Assembly (NCBI RefSeq): GCF_000746025.2
Contig: NZ_CP045798.1
Coordinates: forward strand, 482,501 to 546,500
Origin: Thermanaerosceptrum fracticalcis
Lineage (GTDB): Bacteria > Bacillota > Peptococcia > DRI-13
Length of the DNA: 64,000 bases
Direction: 5' to 3'
Position numbers and translations under genes: made by a program. Shown here piece by piece: positions 1-7,840 of the stretch; position 1 is the first letter of the stretch; each line of letters starts with the position of its first letter. The notes under the pieces are model-generated. The model was given only the letters and a program-made list of their open reading frames with translations, was not told the DNA's origin and did no database searches.

Positions 1-30
1 ACTGGTACTAATAGGCCGAGGGCTTGACCT
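1..30 (+). rRNA. 23S ribosomal RNA, 3' end (partial)
   Basis: The first 30 bases match the conserved end of bacterial 23S rRNA (ACTGGTACTAATAGGCCGAG followed by GGCTTGACC). The rest of the gene lies before the window. A 5S gene follows on the same strand, as expected for the end of an rRNA operon. Confidence 0.93.
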
Positions 31-185
31 ACACCGCCGTAGGCGGTGAGTTGCTGGTTACTGGTTAATAGTTGCTGGTGAAATCGGTGTGCAAAACCTC
101 TGTGCAGTTTTGAGAGAATTAATGTATTAAAGATAAAATAACTAATAACTAATAACTAGTAACTAATAACTGAAAACGAAGTTTT
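31..185 (+). other. 23S-5S spacer with hairpin and AT-rich tandem repeat
   Basis: The spacer contains a 7-bp hairpin (CACCGCC at 32-38 with GGCGGTG at 42-48), probably an rRNA processing signal or the closing stem beyond 23S. Positions 138-171 hold imperfect tandem copies of TAACTAA. No tRNA is seen in the spacer. Confidence 0.6.
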
Positions 186-299
186 CCTGGTGACAATAGC
201 GAAGGGGTCACACCCGTTCCCATCCCGAACACGGCAGTTAAGCCCTTCAGCGCAGATGGTACTTGGCCACGAGGCCTGGGAGAGTATGTCGTTGCCAGG
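186..299 (+). rRNA. 5S ribosomal RNA
   Basis: About 114 nt with complementary ends (CCTGG at 186 and CCAGG at 295). It holds the conserved CCCATCCCGAACACGG core of 5S rRNA, with CGCAGATGGTACT and GAGAGTA near the 3' side. It follows the 23S 3' end in the same direction. Ends are placed by the closing stem and may be off by a few bases. Confidence 0.93.
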
Positions 300-315
300 A
301 TTATTTATTTAAAAG

Positions 316-345
316 AGAGACTCAACCGAGTCTCTTCTTTCTTTT
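316..345 (+). terminator. rRNA operon terminator
   Basis: An 8-bp stem AGAGACTC/GAGTCTCT with loop AACC is followed by a T-rich tract. It lies directly after 5S rRNA. Confidence 0.8.
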
Positions 346-410
346 AATGAAAGGGGACACACTTGCTGAAGATTGGGAGGTTCTTTGGTGATAGAAATAT
401 CCCCAATTCG
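345..410. repeat. Dispersed palindromic repeat, copy A (degenerate)
   Basis: This is the most diverged of four copies in the window. It keeps AAAGGGGACACAC-TTGCTGAAG at the left and ATCCCCAATT at the right. The inner CCTGC/GCAGG arm is lost. It starts immediately after the 5S terminator. Confidence 0.6.
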
Positions 411-1626
411 GTATATGTTTGTTTCATTATATATAGAGAGCAACCTTTATAAAAAGAAATAATTAAGATATAATTTAAAAATGGAATATAGTAGCGTAAT
501 AAATCCTCCTCGTTCCCGTAAATTTATTGAGGAAAGAAGGGGTAATTTGAGTGCTCAAAAAAACAATAACATTTATAAGATAGAACAATATAGTTTTATT
601 GTTGAATGTATATTTCTAGCCTTTTTAAGTATCATTTTAATTCGCAGGTTAGACCCTCCTACCATCTTAGAATGGCAATTTTTTGCCTCTATAGTCATCA
701 TTATTATTGCCGTTATTATTTATATGGGTACTCTGTATAAGTTTAAATACAGCAATGTACCCAGTAAATTGGAATTATTTTTAAGGGTCGTATTTCTTTT
801 AATTTCCGGATGGCTGCTAGCCCAAACCAACGATTCCTCGGTACGGGTAATTATTGTTTTACCTACAGTTCTAGTGGCTTTACGTTATGCAATTAAATAT
901 ACTATATTAATTGCGGGAGTTACATCTCTTGTAGTGATTGTTTCTGACACAATAAATCAAAGAAATAATATTGATTATGAGTTTATCTTTATCTGTTTCA
1001 TCTGGTTTTTGGGGATTCTCATCAGCAAGACTATGGAAAACGAACGACAATTATACAGGGAAAAACAGAAATTACTGGAGAATGAGAAATATGCAGCTAT
1101 GGGACAGATGGCAGCCGGTATTGTGCATGAGGTAAAAAATCCCCTGACAACCATTAAAGGCTTTATTCAGTTGCTGGAGAGAAATATAACGAAGAAAGAC
1201 CCTGAAGAGGTAAAGTATTATCTTAAAGTAATTAATAAAGAAATTGACCGGGTCAATAATTTATTGAAAGGTTTTTTGCAATATGCTAAACCAAGCACAC
1301 CAAAGTTTACCATTTGCAATTTTAATCAAATTATATTAGATATGAGTATATTACTGGAATCACAGTGTACGGCCAAGGGTATACAATTAGAGACTGATTT
1401 AGAAGCTGATCCTCCCGAAGGATACTGTGATTCTAACCAAATTACACAGGTTATTTTAAATATTTGTTTAAATGCTATTGATTCCATGGTTCATAGCCCC
1501 CAAAAAATCTTAACTATTAACACGTTCGCAGATGCCGAATATATTTATGTAGTCATCAAAGATACGGGCTGTGGTATGACAAAAGAGCAAATGGAGAAAA
1601 TTTTTAATCCTTTCTATACTACTAAA

Positions 1627-3255
1627 CAGTAGTTATGCAGTTTCAGGATAATTTTTCCAATTCCATAACCTAAGTTCCAAAGAATGTGGCCAGAATTTAT
1701 CAATAAGCCTTGAAAAACGCTGGGTTGCCGTGTCAAAATAGACTTGGATCAACTGCTCGCAACAGCGGATCCGACAACCGGCGTTGAAGAAGTACCTTAT
1801 CACTTCGCAGAGGGAGGGGGCTTGTTCGGCGCCTTCTTTATTGCACTCCCAAGAGGCATAACAAAGAAGGGTCTTCGCTGTAAACAAGAGCTCCACATGT
1901 GCGAAATGAGCTGTTTCAGACTGAGCATAGCAAGATGTTAAACCAAGATTCTGTTTAGCGGTGCGGTAAAAAACTTCTATTCTCCATCGTTTAGCATAGG
2001 CAGTTGCAGCTTCTTCCGGCGTATCTACGCGATTGCTTATCAGGAGATACGCATCCTTGAAGGTTGCCGGGCATTCTTCCTCCGGAAGAACTATGCTGCC
2101 CTCGACAGCCTGCTTCTCATAAGTGGCTGCAATGGCAGCTATGGGTAAAAAACGTTGTCTAGTAATGGGTTTTCCCTTGCGTGTTAAGGTCTCATAGGGC
2201 ATTTTGATGTAAATGTCCGGAATACTGAGAACCGATTCTTTGCCAAGGACCCGAAGCTGGGAATAAACTTCTCGCAGCAGTTGCTTCGGATTAAGTTTAA
2301 TGTAGCGTTCCTTTCCTAGTACCGGGTCGTAGATTTTCCTGAATAGCGCCGTGTTACGTTTGGCTTTGGTAACCCAGTCAAAATTTTGACCCATCAGCCA
2401 GTTCAGGAACTTTTTACACAAAAACCAGCGATCCATGGCTACCCAGAGTCTGGCCTTGTTCAACTGACGCACCTCTGCGAGCATCTGTTTAGCAAGATCA
2501 AGCTTGGTTTGTTTTTCATTCTCCTGGCCATTTTTAACCCAGAAGCGCCACAGCATAGGATATTCGAGCCCATTCTTTAAGACAGCCAGGGTCGACACAA
2601 GATTAATGCACCATACATGGCACTTATCCGAACTGTCAAAGAGCCAACAGAGAAAGGGGATTTTTTTACCGTGAGGATGCTCAATTTTAGTATCGTCTAA
2701 GGCAATGATATCGCCGTCGGTCAGCCTGCTATCCGTGTTTTCTTGTAACCTGGCAAATCTGCCCAAAGAGAACCGGAGCCACTGAAAGGGCTTGGAGAGA
2801 AACCGGCTGAAGGCACTTTGAGAGATGATTTGCCCGGAAAGCAGTTGTTGTAAAAATGGAGCTTCCGTTGAAAACTTAGCATTTTGATTTGCAGAACTTG
2901 AATGATTAGCAAGGCCGCAGATGTAGGCAAAAGCCAGGAGCCACGCTGGAATTCCGGAGTGTTTGCGTATTCCGGACTGGGAAAACAGCAGAGACAGGTC
3001 AAACAAATCCCAAATTGTCTTGAGTACCGGGATTCCGGCACCTTGACCGTGATCCTTTTTTTCGAAAGTTGGTTTACACAGTTTCTTCATCAACATCACC
3101 CATATCGCTAGAGTGATGGTAAAAAATACCATCCAAAGCGATTATGGGGGCTTTTCGAAAAAGTCAAGACCTTTTTTGTCGAAAATTAGGATCTTTTTTA
3201 AAATATTTTTTGAGTTATTATTTTCTATTTATTTCCACCAACTGCATAACTCCTG
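1627..3255. mobile_element. Complete IS4-family insertion sequence
   Basis: The 1629-bp element has near-perfect terminal inverted repeats (CAGTAGTTATGCAGTT left, CAGGAGTTATGCAGTT right, one mismatch). It is flanked by a 7-bp direct duplication TACTAAA at 1620-1626 and 3256-3262. It carries one transposase gene on the reverse strand. The 7-bp duplication and the Y-(2)-R-(3)-E-(6)-K signature fit the IS4 family, possibly the ISPepr1 subgroup, although the subgroup is not settled. Intact ends, duplication and open reading frame point to a recent insertion. Confidence 0.93.
1633..3132 (-). CDS. IS4-family DDE transposase
   Basis: A full-length transposase of up to 499 residues. The catalytic acidic residues are visible in order: ALDDTKIEH (first Asp), VAMDRWF (second Asp), then YAKRWRIEVFYRTAK, which exactly spells the IS4 signature Y-2-R-3-E-6-K with the catalytic Glu. 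The stop codon lies inside the left terminal repeat. The start could be ATG 3132 or the in-frame ATG 3090, which begins MKKLCKPTF and has GGGTG a few bases upstream. No frameshift is seen, so the enzyme may be active. Confidence 0.92.
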   Translation of the reverse strand: MVFFTITLAIWVMLMKKLCKPTFEKKDHGQGAGIPVLKTIWDLFDLSLLFSQSGIRKHSGIPAWLLAFAYICGLANHSSSANQNAKFSTEAPFLQQLLSGQIISQSAFSRFLSKPFQWLRFSLGRFARLQENTDSRLTDGDIIALDDTKIEHPHGKKIPFLCWLFDSSDKCHVWCINLVSTLAVLKNGLEYPMLWRFWVKNGQENEKQTKLDLAKQMLAEVRQLNKARLWVAMDRWFLCKKFLNWLMGQNFDWVTKAKRNTALFRKIYDPVLGKERYIKLNPKQLLREVYSQLRVLGKESVLSIPDIYIKMPYETLTRKGKPITRQRFLPIAAIAATYEKQAVEGSIVLPEEECPATFKDAYLLISNRVDTPEEAATAYAKRWRIEVFYRTAKQNLGLTSCYAQSETAHFAHVELLFTAKTLLCYASWECNKEGAEQAPSLCEVIRYFFNAGCRIRCCEQLIQVYFDTATQRFSRLIDKFWPHSLELRLWNWKNYPETA

Positions 3256-3455
3256 TACTAAAGAACACGGAACTGGCCTGGGCCTTAGCGTATGCTATAA
3301 AATAGTAGAAAACCATTCGGGGAAAATTAGTGTTGAATCCGAAGTTAATCAAGGAACCAGGGTTTCCATTGTTTTACCCAAAAATTTATGTCTTAATTAA
3401 GCAGCTCATCATATAATAAAATGTAGGCAAAAATTTCCCCGGGACATATTCTTAA

Positions 3456-3484
3456 GCAGGAAAATATGCTTTTATGTAGAATTA
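3456..3484 (+). promoter_or_regulatory. Sigma-H-type promoter for the lipoprotein gene
   Basis: GCAGGAAAA, an 11-nt gap, then GTAGAATTA. Both boxes match the sigma-H consensus (RNAGGAWWW, N11-12, RNNGAATWW) at every position. It lies about 100 bp before the start at 3581. Confidence 0.6.
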
Positions 3485-3580
3485 CATAAATTACGCCTTT
3501 CTTATCGTAAAGAGTAGTGCTATAAATAATTGCGGACAAAGAGAATGCTCTATAAAACAGGGATTAAAGGAGATGTCGCC

Positions 3581-3964
3581 ATGCGTAAAATCACAAAGGT
3601 ATTTTTACTCTTATTCCTGTTCTCCTTTGCTTTTGTAGGTTGTGACAGTCAAGTCCTTGAAAAGCCGGATCTCATGGAAAAGCTTATTAACAAAACTGTA
3701 GAGACCACAGAAAAAGCAATTAAAGATAAAGACATTAAACTTGCGAGGGAAATTTGGGGTCAGGTATCAGATTATGGCCTTAAGGCCAATGAGACAGGTA
3801 AAAAGGAATTATCCGAGTCTTTAGGCAAACTGGCTTCTACTTATCTTTATTTGGTGAAATACCTGGAAACCGGCGATGCTGCCCAATTAAATCAATTTAG
3901 GACTGATTTCGAAACCGCTATCCAAAATCTAAAATCCATAACAATAGAAAATAAGAAAGTGTAA
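3581..3964 (+). CDS. Small predicted lipoprotein of unknown function
   Basis: 127 residues starting at ATG 3581 with AAAGGAG 8 bases upstream; an upstream in-frame start at 3530 has no binding site. The N-terminus is a lipoprotein signal peptide: MRKITK, a hydrophobic stretch, then the lipobox FVGC with Cys at about residue 22. The mature part is short, charged and predicted mostly helical, with no family I recognise. It should be anchored to the outer face of the membrane. It stands alone between a sigma-H-like promoter and a terminator, which suggests expression at the onset of sporulation or stationary phase. Function is unknown. Confidence 0.8.
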   Translation: MRKITKVFLLLFLFSFAFVGCDSQVLEKPDLMEKLINKTVETTEKAIKDKDIKLAREIWGQVSDYGLKANETGKKELSESLGKLASTYLYLVKYLETGDAAQLNQFRTDFETAIQNLKSITIENKKV

Positions 3965-3970
3965 GAAATA

Positions 3971-4030
3971 AGGAAAGGGCACACACCTGCTGAAGCTTAG
4001 GTATTTCTTAAAAGGCAGGAATGTCCCCAA
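3971..4030. repeat. Dispersed palindromic repeat, copy B
   Basis: AGGAAAGGGCACACACCTGC then TGAAG, an inner segment, and GGCAGGAATGTCCCCAA. The arms CCTGC/GCAGG and GG(G)CACA/TGTCCCC are complementary. One base of the left arm differs from copies C and D. Confidence 0.75.
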
Positions 4031-4036
4031 ATAAGT

Positions 4037-4060
4037 AAAGGGCAGAGATTTCTGCCCTTT
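4037..4060. terminator. Bidirectional terminator between convergent genes
   Basis: A perfect 10-bp stem AAAGGGCAGA/TCTGCCCTTT with loop GATT, between the lipoprotein gene (+) and the YbjQ gene (-). It is A-rich on one side and T-rich on the other, so it can serve both strands. Confidence 0.75.
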
Positions 4061-4070
4061 ATGATTATTA

Positions 4071-4388
4071 TTAGTTTTCAGCTCTTACCGCCGTTCCGGA
4101 AACTGTCACCATTAACATTCCTTCCCGTACAACCTCATAGTCTATATCCACGCCCACTATGGCATTTGCTCCTAATTTTCTGGCTCTTTGTTTCATTTCC
4201 TCCATAGCAATTGTCCGGGCTTCAATAAGTTTTTCCTCATAAGCACCGGAACGACCGCCTACAATATCCGTAATACTGGCAAAAATATCTCTCACCACGT
4301 TGGCCCCCATAATAGCCTCACCGGCGACAATCCCGTAGTATTCTTTGATTCTGTACCCCTCTATATTAGGGGTTGTGGTAACAATCAT
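4071..4388 (-). CDS. YbjQ/UPF0145 family protein
   Basis: 105 residues, the usual length of the YbjQ (putative heavy-metal-binding) family. Visible family features are the N-terminal [10 protein letters not shown], the central GGRSGAYE and the C-terminal [17 protein letters not shown]. The start ATG 4388 is preceded on the reverse strand by AAGGAGG. Proteins of this family form small multimeric ring structures, and the biochemical role is not established. It is transcribed toward the lipoprotein gene and stands alone. Confidence 0.9.
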   Translation of the reverse strand: MIVTTTPNIEGYRIKEYYGIVAGEAIMGANVVRDIFASITDIVGGRSGAYEEKLIEARTIAMEEMKQRARKLGANAIVGVDIDYEVVREGMLMVTVSGTAVRAEN

Positions 4389-4562
4389 TGTGGCTTACCT
4401 CCTTAATATTTTTAGAAATCCTATTGAAATTATGATATATGGTTCTCTCTATTATCCTCATAATCCTTTTTGTTTAAATAAAATTAATGTCTTTTGCTTC
4501 ATGATGACATACCATTCTAAGATCTGGTTTGCTCTAGACGGGTGACGGGTATTTTATTGAAG

Positions 4563-4590
4563 AAGGGATTTGTGTCTACATGTCGAATAT
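4563..4590 (+). promoter_or_regulatory. Sigma-H-like promoter for the G5/3D protein gene
   Basis: AAGGGATTT, a 10-nt gap, then GTCGAATAT. The -10-like half matches the sigma-H consensus and the -35 half has one mismatch. It lies about 20 bases before the start codon at 4610, so the leader would be very short. Confidence 0.45.
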
Positions 4591-4609
4591 AATAAGTTGG
4601 AGGTGACCT

Positions 4610-5563
4610 ATGAAGCTTACACGCAACATTGTGATTATGATCTTGCTTCTACTGCTGTTGTTTATGGGAAGCAAGATTACCCTGGGCAAGCATGAAATAA
4701 ACCTTATTGAACAGGGTAAAAGTGTTGCCATTAAAACCGGAGCCAAAACTGTAAAAGAATTAATCGAGGAAAGAAAAATTATTATCAATGAAAATGATCA
4801 GGTTATACCAGGTATAGAAGCGGCCCTGACAGACGGTATGTCTATTGAAATCAAGCGGGCTAAATCCGTGGGAATTATAGCAGATGGAAAAAATATATCC
4901 CTTAACACCACTGCCCAACTGGTAAAAGAAGTATTGGATGAAGCAGGAGTAGCCTTAGGCCCACATGATAAGGTAATCCCAGGATTACAGGAAGCGGCGG
5001 ACAGCCAGATTAAAGTTATTCGCGTGACCAATAAGAATCTGACCGAACAGAAGGATATTCCCTATGAAGTTGAGCGCAAACCTGAAGAGAGTCTTTATAA
5101 AGGGGAACAGCGTGTTTTACAGAAAGGAAAACCCGGCTTAGAAAAATACGTTTACGAAGTGGTGCTGGAAGATGGTAAAGAGGTAGCCAGGAAACTGATA
5201 CAAAAAATAGTGGTAAGGGAGCCGGTGAAAGAGGTTGTAGCCATGGGAAACCGCCAGACAGTTTCCAGGGGTGGTAAAACCCTGGAATTTGAGCGTGTCT
5301 TAAACATGGTGGCCACAGGTTATACCCATACTGGAAATAGAACATATACAGACATTTGGCCCTCTGTGGGTGTTGTGGCTGTTGATCCCGACGTTATTCC
5401 TTTGGGTACCAGGTTATACATAGAGGGATATGGCTATGCCACAGCCTTAGATATCGGCAACGCTATTAAAGGTAACAGGATTGACCTATTTTTTGAAACA
5501 AAAGCACAAGCCTTGAAGTGGGGAAGACGCACTGTTCAAGTGTTTGTACTTCACAAAGGATAA
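4610..5563 (+). CDS. Cell-wall protein with DUF348, G5 and 3D domains (YabE/RpfB-like)
   Basis: 317 residues starting at ATG 4610 after TTGGAGGTGA. An N-terminal membrane anchor or signal (residues 5-22) is followed by two DUF348 ubiquitin-like repeats (about 30-80 and 85-140), a G5 domain (about 145-210) and a C-terminal 3D domain (about 230-315). The 3D domain keeps its three Asp residues (VDPDVIPLGT, ALDIGNAIKG, RIDLFF) but has DIG where DTG is usual. Such proteins remodel peptidoglycan outside the cell, often in spore revival or stationary phase. 3D domains are related to lytic transglycosylases. A sigma-H-like promoter precedes it. Enzyme activity is inferred from the family only. Confidence 0.9.
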   Translation: MKLTRNIVIMILLLLLLFMGSKITLGKHEINLIEQGKSVAIKTGAKTVKELIEERKIIINENDQVIPGIEAALTDGMSIEIKRAKSVGIIADGKNISLNTTAQLVKEVLDEAGVALGPHDKVIPGLQEAADSQIKVIRVTNKNLTEQKDIPYEVERKPEESLYKGEQRVLQKGKPGLEKYVYEVVLEDGKEVARKLIQKIVVREPVKEVVAMGNRQTVSRGGKTLEFERVLNMVATGYTHTGNRTYTDIWPSVGVVAVDPDVIPLGTRLYIEGYGYATALDIGNAIKGNRIDLFFETKAQALKWGRRTVQVFVLHKG

Positions 5564-5570
5564 TACGAAA

Positions 5571-5599
5571 TTGTTTTCAAACCGAGTTTATGCTAAAAT
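5571..5599 (+). promoter_or_regulatory. Possible sigma-A promoter before yebC
   Basis: TTGTTT, a 17-nt spacer and TAAAAT, with TATAAT overlapping at 5599-5604. It lies upstream of the hairpin at 5614, so transcription from it would have to pass that hairpin to reach yebC. Confidence 0.35.
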
Positions 5600-5613
5600 A
5601 TAATAGCGAGCAA

Positions 5614-5640
5614 AAAGGCACAGGTGTTTCCTGTGCCTTT
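5614..5640 (+). terminator. Hairpin after the G5/3D gene
   Basis: A perfect 11-bp stem AAAGGCACAGG/CCTGTGCCTTT with a 5-nt loop. The T tract is short because it is mostly part of the stem. It probably ends the upstream gene and may attenuate the promoter just before it. Confidence 0.6.
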
Positions 5641-5682
5641 CATATGACTATCTAGCAATAATGGATGGGGGGAGTAATTCAA

Positions 5683-6438
5683 ATGTCAGGCCATTCTAAA
5701 TGGGCTAATATAAAACACAGAAAAGGAAAACAAGATGCTCTCAAGGGTAAACTTTTTACTAAGCTAGGACGTGAACTGATAGTTGCGGCTAAAATGGGAG
5801 GAGCTAATCCCGAAGCAAATTTCCGCTTGAAGATTGCCATTCAAAAGGCCAAAGCCGCTAACATGCCCAATGATAATATCAACAGGGCTATCCAGAGAGG
5901 AGCAGGCGGCCAGGATAGCAATAACTACGAAGAGCTGGTTTATGAGGGATACGGACCTGGCGGTGTAGCCGTTATGATCAATGTCCTCACGGATAACAGA
6001 AACAGGACAGCCGGGGAAATCAGGCACATTTTTTCGAAAAACGGCGGAAATATGGGTGAGACCGGCTGCGTTGGCTGGATGTTCGAAAAAAAAGGGGTAT
6101 TGGTGTTAGAGCCCGCTAAAACAAATCTCAGTGAAGATGATTTAATATTGCTTGTTGTGGATAAAGGCGCAGAAGATATTAAGTTTGAAGAGGAAGAAGT
6201 ACAAATCATCACCGCGCCGGAGGAATTCCAGGCTGTCAAAGAGGCTCTGGAGAAAGAAGGTTTGTCCTTTACCCGGGCGGAACTGGCTATGATCCCGCAG
6301 AATACCGTGGAAATAAAAGACCTGGACCAGGCAAAATTACTGCTGCGCATGATGGATTACCTAGAAGAGCATGATGATGTCCAGGACGTATACGCCAATT
6401 TTGATATTCCTGACGATATTATGGAACAACTACAATAA
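5683..6438 (+). CDS. yebC: YebC/PmpR family protein
   Basis: 251 residues from ATG 5683 (GGGGGGAG upstream), beginning with the family hallmark [18 protein letters not shown]. Three domains are expected: an N-terminal three-helix bundle (about 1-80) and two alpha/beta domains. The loop [21 protein letters not shown] is conserved and acidic patches lie in the C-terminal half. Members are described either as transcription regulators or as factors that help ribosomes through proline stretches. The gene is often next to ruvC, as here after the bofC-like gene. A terminator follows at once, so it is probably monocistronic. Confidence 0.96.
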   Translation: MSGHSKWANIKHRKGKQDALKGKLFTKLGRELIVAAKMGGANPEANFRLKIAIQKAKAANMPNDNINRAIQRGAGGQDSNNYEELVYEGYGPGGVAVMINVLTDNRNRTAGEIRHIFSKNGGNMGETGCVGWMFEKKGVLVLEPAKTNLSEDDLILLVVDKGAEDIKFEEEEVQIITAPEEFQAVKEALEKEGLSFTRAELAMIPQNTVEIKDLDQAKLLLRMMDYLEEHDDVQDVYANFDIPDDIMEQLQ

Positions 6439-6463
6439 AAACCGCGAAAGCGGTTTTTATTTT
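6437..6463 (+). terminator. yebC terminator
   Basis: A 9-bp stem AAAAACCGC/GCGGTTTTT with loop GAAA, followed by ATTTT. It overlaps the yebC stop codon. Confidence 0.85.
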
Positions 6464-6528
6464 GCGAACAGAGAACCTTTCTTACCAGAATATGTATAAT
6501 TTTTTGGCATTTGGGAAACCATAATAAT

Positions 6529-6591
6529 AAGGAAAGGGGACACACCTGCTGAAGTTCGGGGCTGTCTCTGGGGGCAGGAATGTCCCCAATC
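6529..6591. repeat. Dispersed palindromic repeat, copy C (best preserved)
   Basis: AAGGAAAGGGGACACACCTG then CTGAAG, a 15-20 nt centre, and GGGGGCAGGAATGTCCCCAA. Outer arms GGGGACA/TGTCCCC and inner arms CCTGC/GCAGG pair, giving a long imperfect hairpin of about 50 nt. It lies between the yebC terminator and the bofC-like gene. Confidence 0.8.
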
Positions 6592-6609
6592 TGGTAAAGA
6601 AGGGGAAAT

Positions 6610-7218
6610 ATGCGAATCAGTAAATATAGGTACCTTTATTTATCATTATTCCTGGTGTCCTTAGTAAGTGCCCTGGTTGCTTACTATTATACAACCTTAT
6701 TGCCCGGGTCCGGGGAGAAGCCCGAAGAAGCTGTGGTGATTCCCCCCGTTAAACAGCAGGTAATTCATGCTGGTACATCCGTATATTTACGAGAACAATA
6801 TGCTCTTTGTTCAAAATATAATTTAGGGTGTGATACGGAAAAACTTATAGACGGGACCGCCAGGAATGAATTTAATAATATGACATATACGGAGTTGGAG
6901 GCTAAGTATCCTGAATCTGCCAACTGGAAAATTAAGTGGGAACAAAATAAGGTAGTTATTGAAAAGATCCAGCCAGGGCTATGTCCCGAGCATAAAGAGA
7001 GATGGCATTTAGAACCTGATGAGACAGGAGAAAAAGTAGCAGCCTATGTAGGCCCCGTGGAAGTTGGCAAAGAAGGAGGCCTTGTTCATAATACCGATAT
7101 CATGCTCAGCAGTTTACCTGTCGAGATTCAGGAGAAAATTAGATCAGGCAGGCTGGGATTTATCGATTGGGAAGAGCTTATTGCCACTTTAGACAGTTTA
7201 GATGAATATAATGAGTGA
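6610..7218 (+). CDS. BofC-like sporulation checkpoint protein
   Basis: 202 residues from ATG 6610 (AAGGGGAAAT upstream). One N-terminal membrane segment (about 8-27) is followed by an extracytoplasmic region. The last 55 residues read as a BofC C-terminal domain (GPVEVGKEGGLVHNTDIMLSSLP, then FIDWEELIATLDSLDEY). In Bacillus BofC sits between the spore membranes and restrains the SpoIVB protease that triggers sigma-K activation. Position supports the call, since bofC lies next to ruvA in Bacillus and this gene precedes ruvCAB. The middle part is diverged, and two Cys residues lie near residues 61-68. Confidence 0.8.
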   Translation: MRISKYRYLYLSLFLVSLVSALVAYYYTTLLPGSGEKPEEAVVIPPVKQQVIHAGTSVYLREQYALCSKYNLGCDTEKLIDGTARNEFNNMTYTELEAKYPESANWKIKWEQNKVVIEKIQPGLCPEHKERWHLEPDETGEKVAAYVGPVEVGKEGGLVHNTDIMLSSLPVEIQEKIRSGRLGFIDWEELIATLDSLDEYNE

Positions 7219-7222
7219 TCAT

Positions 7223-7254
7223 AAACCCCTTGTTCTTTAATAGGACAGGGGTTT
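7223..7254 (+). terminator. Terminator after the bofC-like gene
   Basis: A 13-bp stem (AAACCCCTTGTTC with GGACAGGGGTTT, one G-U pair) and a 7-nt loop. The T run is weak. Confidence 0.6.
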
Positions 7255-7276
7255 AATCTTGTTAGGACAGTTTTTA

Positions 7277-7305
7277 AAAGGAGATAGACACCTACCGTCG
7301 AATAC
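7277..7305 (+). promoter_or_regulatory. Sigma-H-like promoter for ruvCAB
   Basis: AAAGGAGAT, an 11-nt gap, then GTCGAATAC. The -10-like box fits RNNGAATW. The -35 box has one mismatch in the W positions. Nearly the same arrangement recurs before yajC. Confidence 0.5.
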
Positions 7306-7333
7306 TATAAATAATAAGGTGTTTAGATATGAG

Positions 7334-7840
7334 GTGAGTAAAATTATTATTTTAGGTGTTGATCCCGGAACGGTCATAACGGGTTACGGGCTTTTAGAAC
7401 ATTCGGGAAATAAATTTAAACTCCTGGAATATGGTACAATTTGTAGTATGAAAACAGATGAAGGCGCCGTACGGCTCAATCAAATTTATACCGGTATGAT
7501 CAATCTTATTGAAAAATTCAAACCGGATCATATAGCCATTGAGGAATTGTTTTTCAATAAAAATGTGAAGACAGCCCTGGAAGTAGGACAGGCCAGGGGG
7601 GTATTGATGCTGGCCGCTTATCAAAAGGGAGTACAGATCCATGAATATACACCGCTGCAAGTAAAACAGGCCGTGGTAGGTTATGGGCGGGCGGAAAAAA
7701 AGCAGGTGCAGTTTATGGTAAAGGCCATATTAAATATACCGGAAATACCACGTCCCGATGATGCAGCTGATGCCCTGGCTTTGGCTATCTGTCACGGACA
7801 TTCTTTTTACTCTCAGTTGGCCAGGAGGGATTTTTTATGA
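7334..7840 (+). CDS. ruvC: Crossover junction endodeoxyribonuclease RuvC
   Basis: RuvC is the Holliday-junction resolvase that acts on RuvAB-bound junctions. The four metal-binding acidic positions are present: GVDPGT, IAIEELFF, and PDDAADALALAICH at the C-terminus. From GTG 7334 the protein has 168 residues. The start is uncertain: the family usually begins M-x-I-L-G-D-P-G, which places the start at an ATT codon (7343), and GAGGTGA at 7331-7337 is ideally spaced for that ATT but overlaps GTG 7334. It overlaps ruvA by ATGA, so ruvC, ruvA and ruvB form one operon. Confidence 0.95.
   Translation: MSKIIILGVDPGTVITGYGLLEHSGNKFKLLEYGTICSMKTDEGAVRLNQIYTGMINLIEKFKPDHIAIEELFFNKNVKTALEVGQARGVLMLAAYQKGVQIHEYTPLQVKQAVVGYGRAEKKQVQFMVKAILNIPEIPRPDDAADALALAICHGHSFYSQLARRDFL

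Larger units (their letters stand above)
481..3400 (+). pseudogene. Membrane sensor histidine kinase, split by an insertion sequence
   Basis: An orphan sensor kinase cut in two by the element at 1627-3255. The first part (481-1626) has several hydrophobic segments at about residues 35-180, an H-box (HEVKNP, His about 215), an N-box (NICLNAIDS) and a G1 box (DTGCGMT). The ATPase end resumes at 3263 with EHGTGLGLS (G2 box) and stops at 3400. Removing the element plus one copy of the 7-bp target duplication restores FYTTK-EHGTGLGL in frame, a protein of about 427 residues. The split piece lacks the G2 box and should be inactive. A better start may be TTG at 547, which has AAGAAGGGG just upstream, while ATG 481 has no binding site. 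No response regulator is adjacent. The layout resembles KinB-type sporulation kinases, but the signal is unknown. Confidence 0.88.

Noticed and set aside
128-171. CRISPR-like repeats in the 23S-5S spacer
   Set aside because: The units are 7-8 bases, AT-rich, back to back and without spacers.
300-480. tRNA gene after 5S rRNA
   Set aside because: No cloverleaf or GTTCRA motif is seen; the region holds a terminator and a degenerate repeat.
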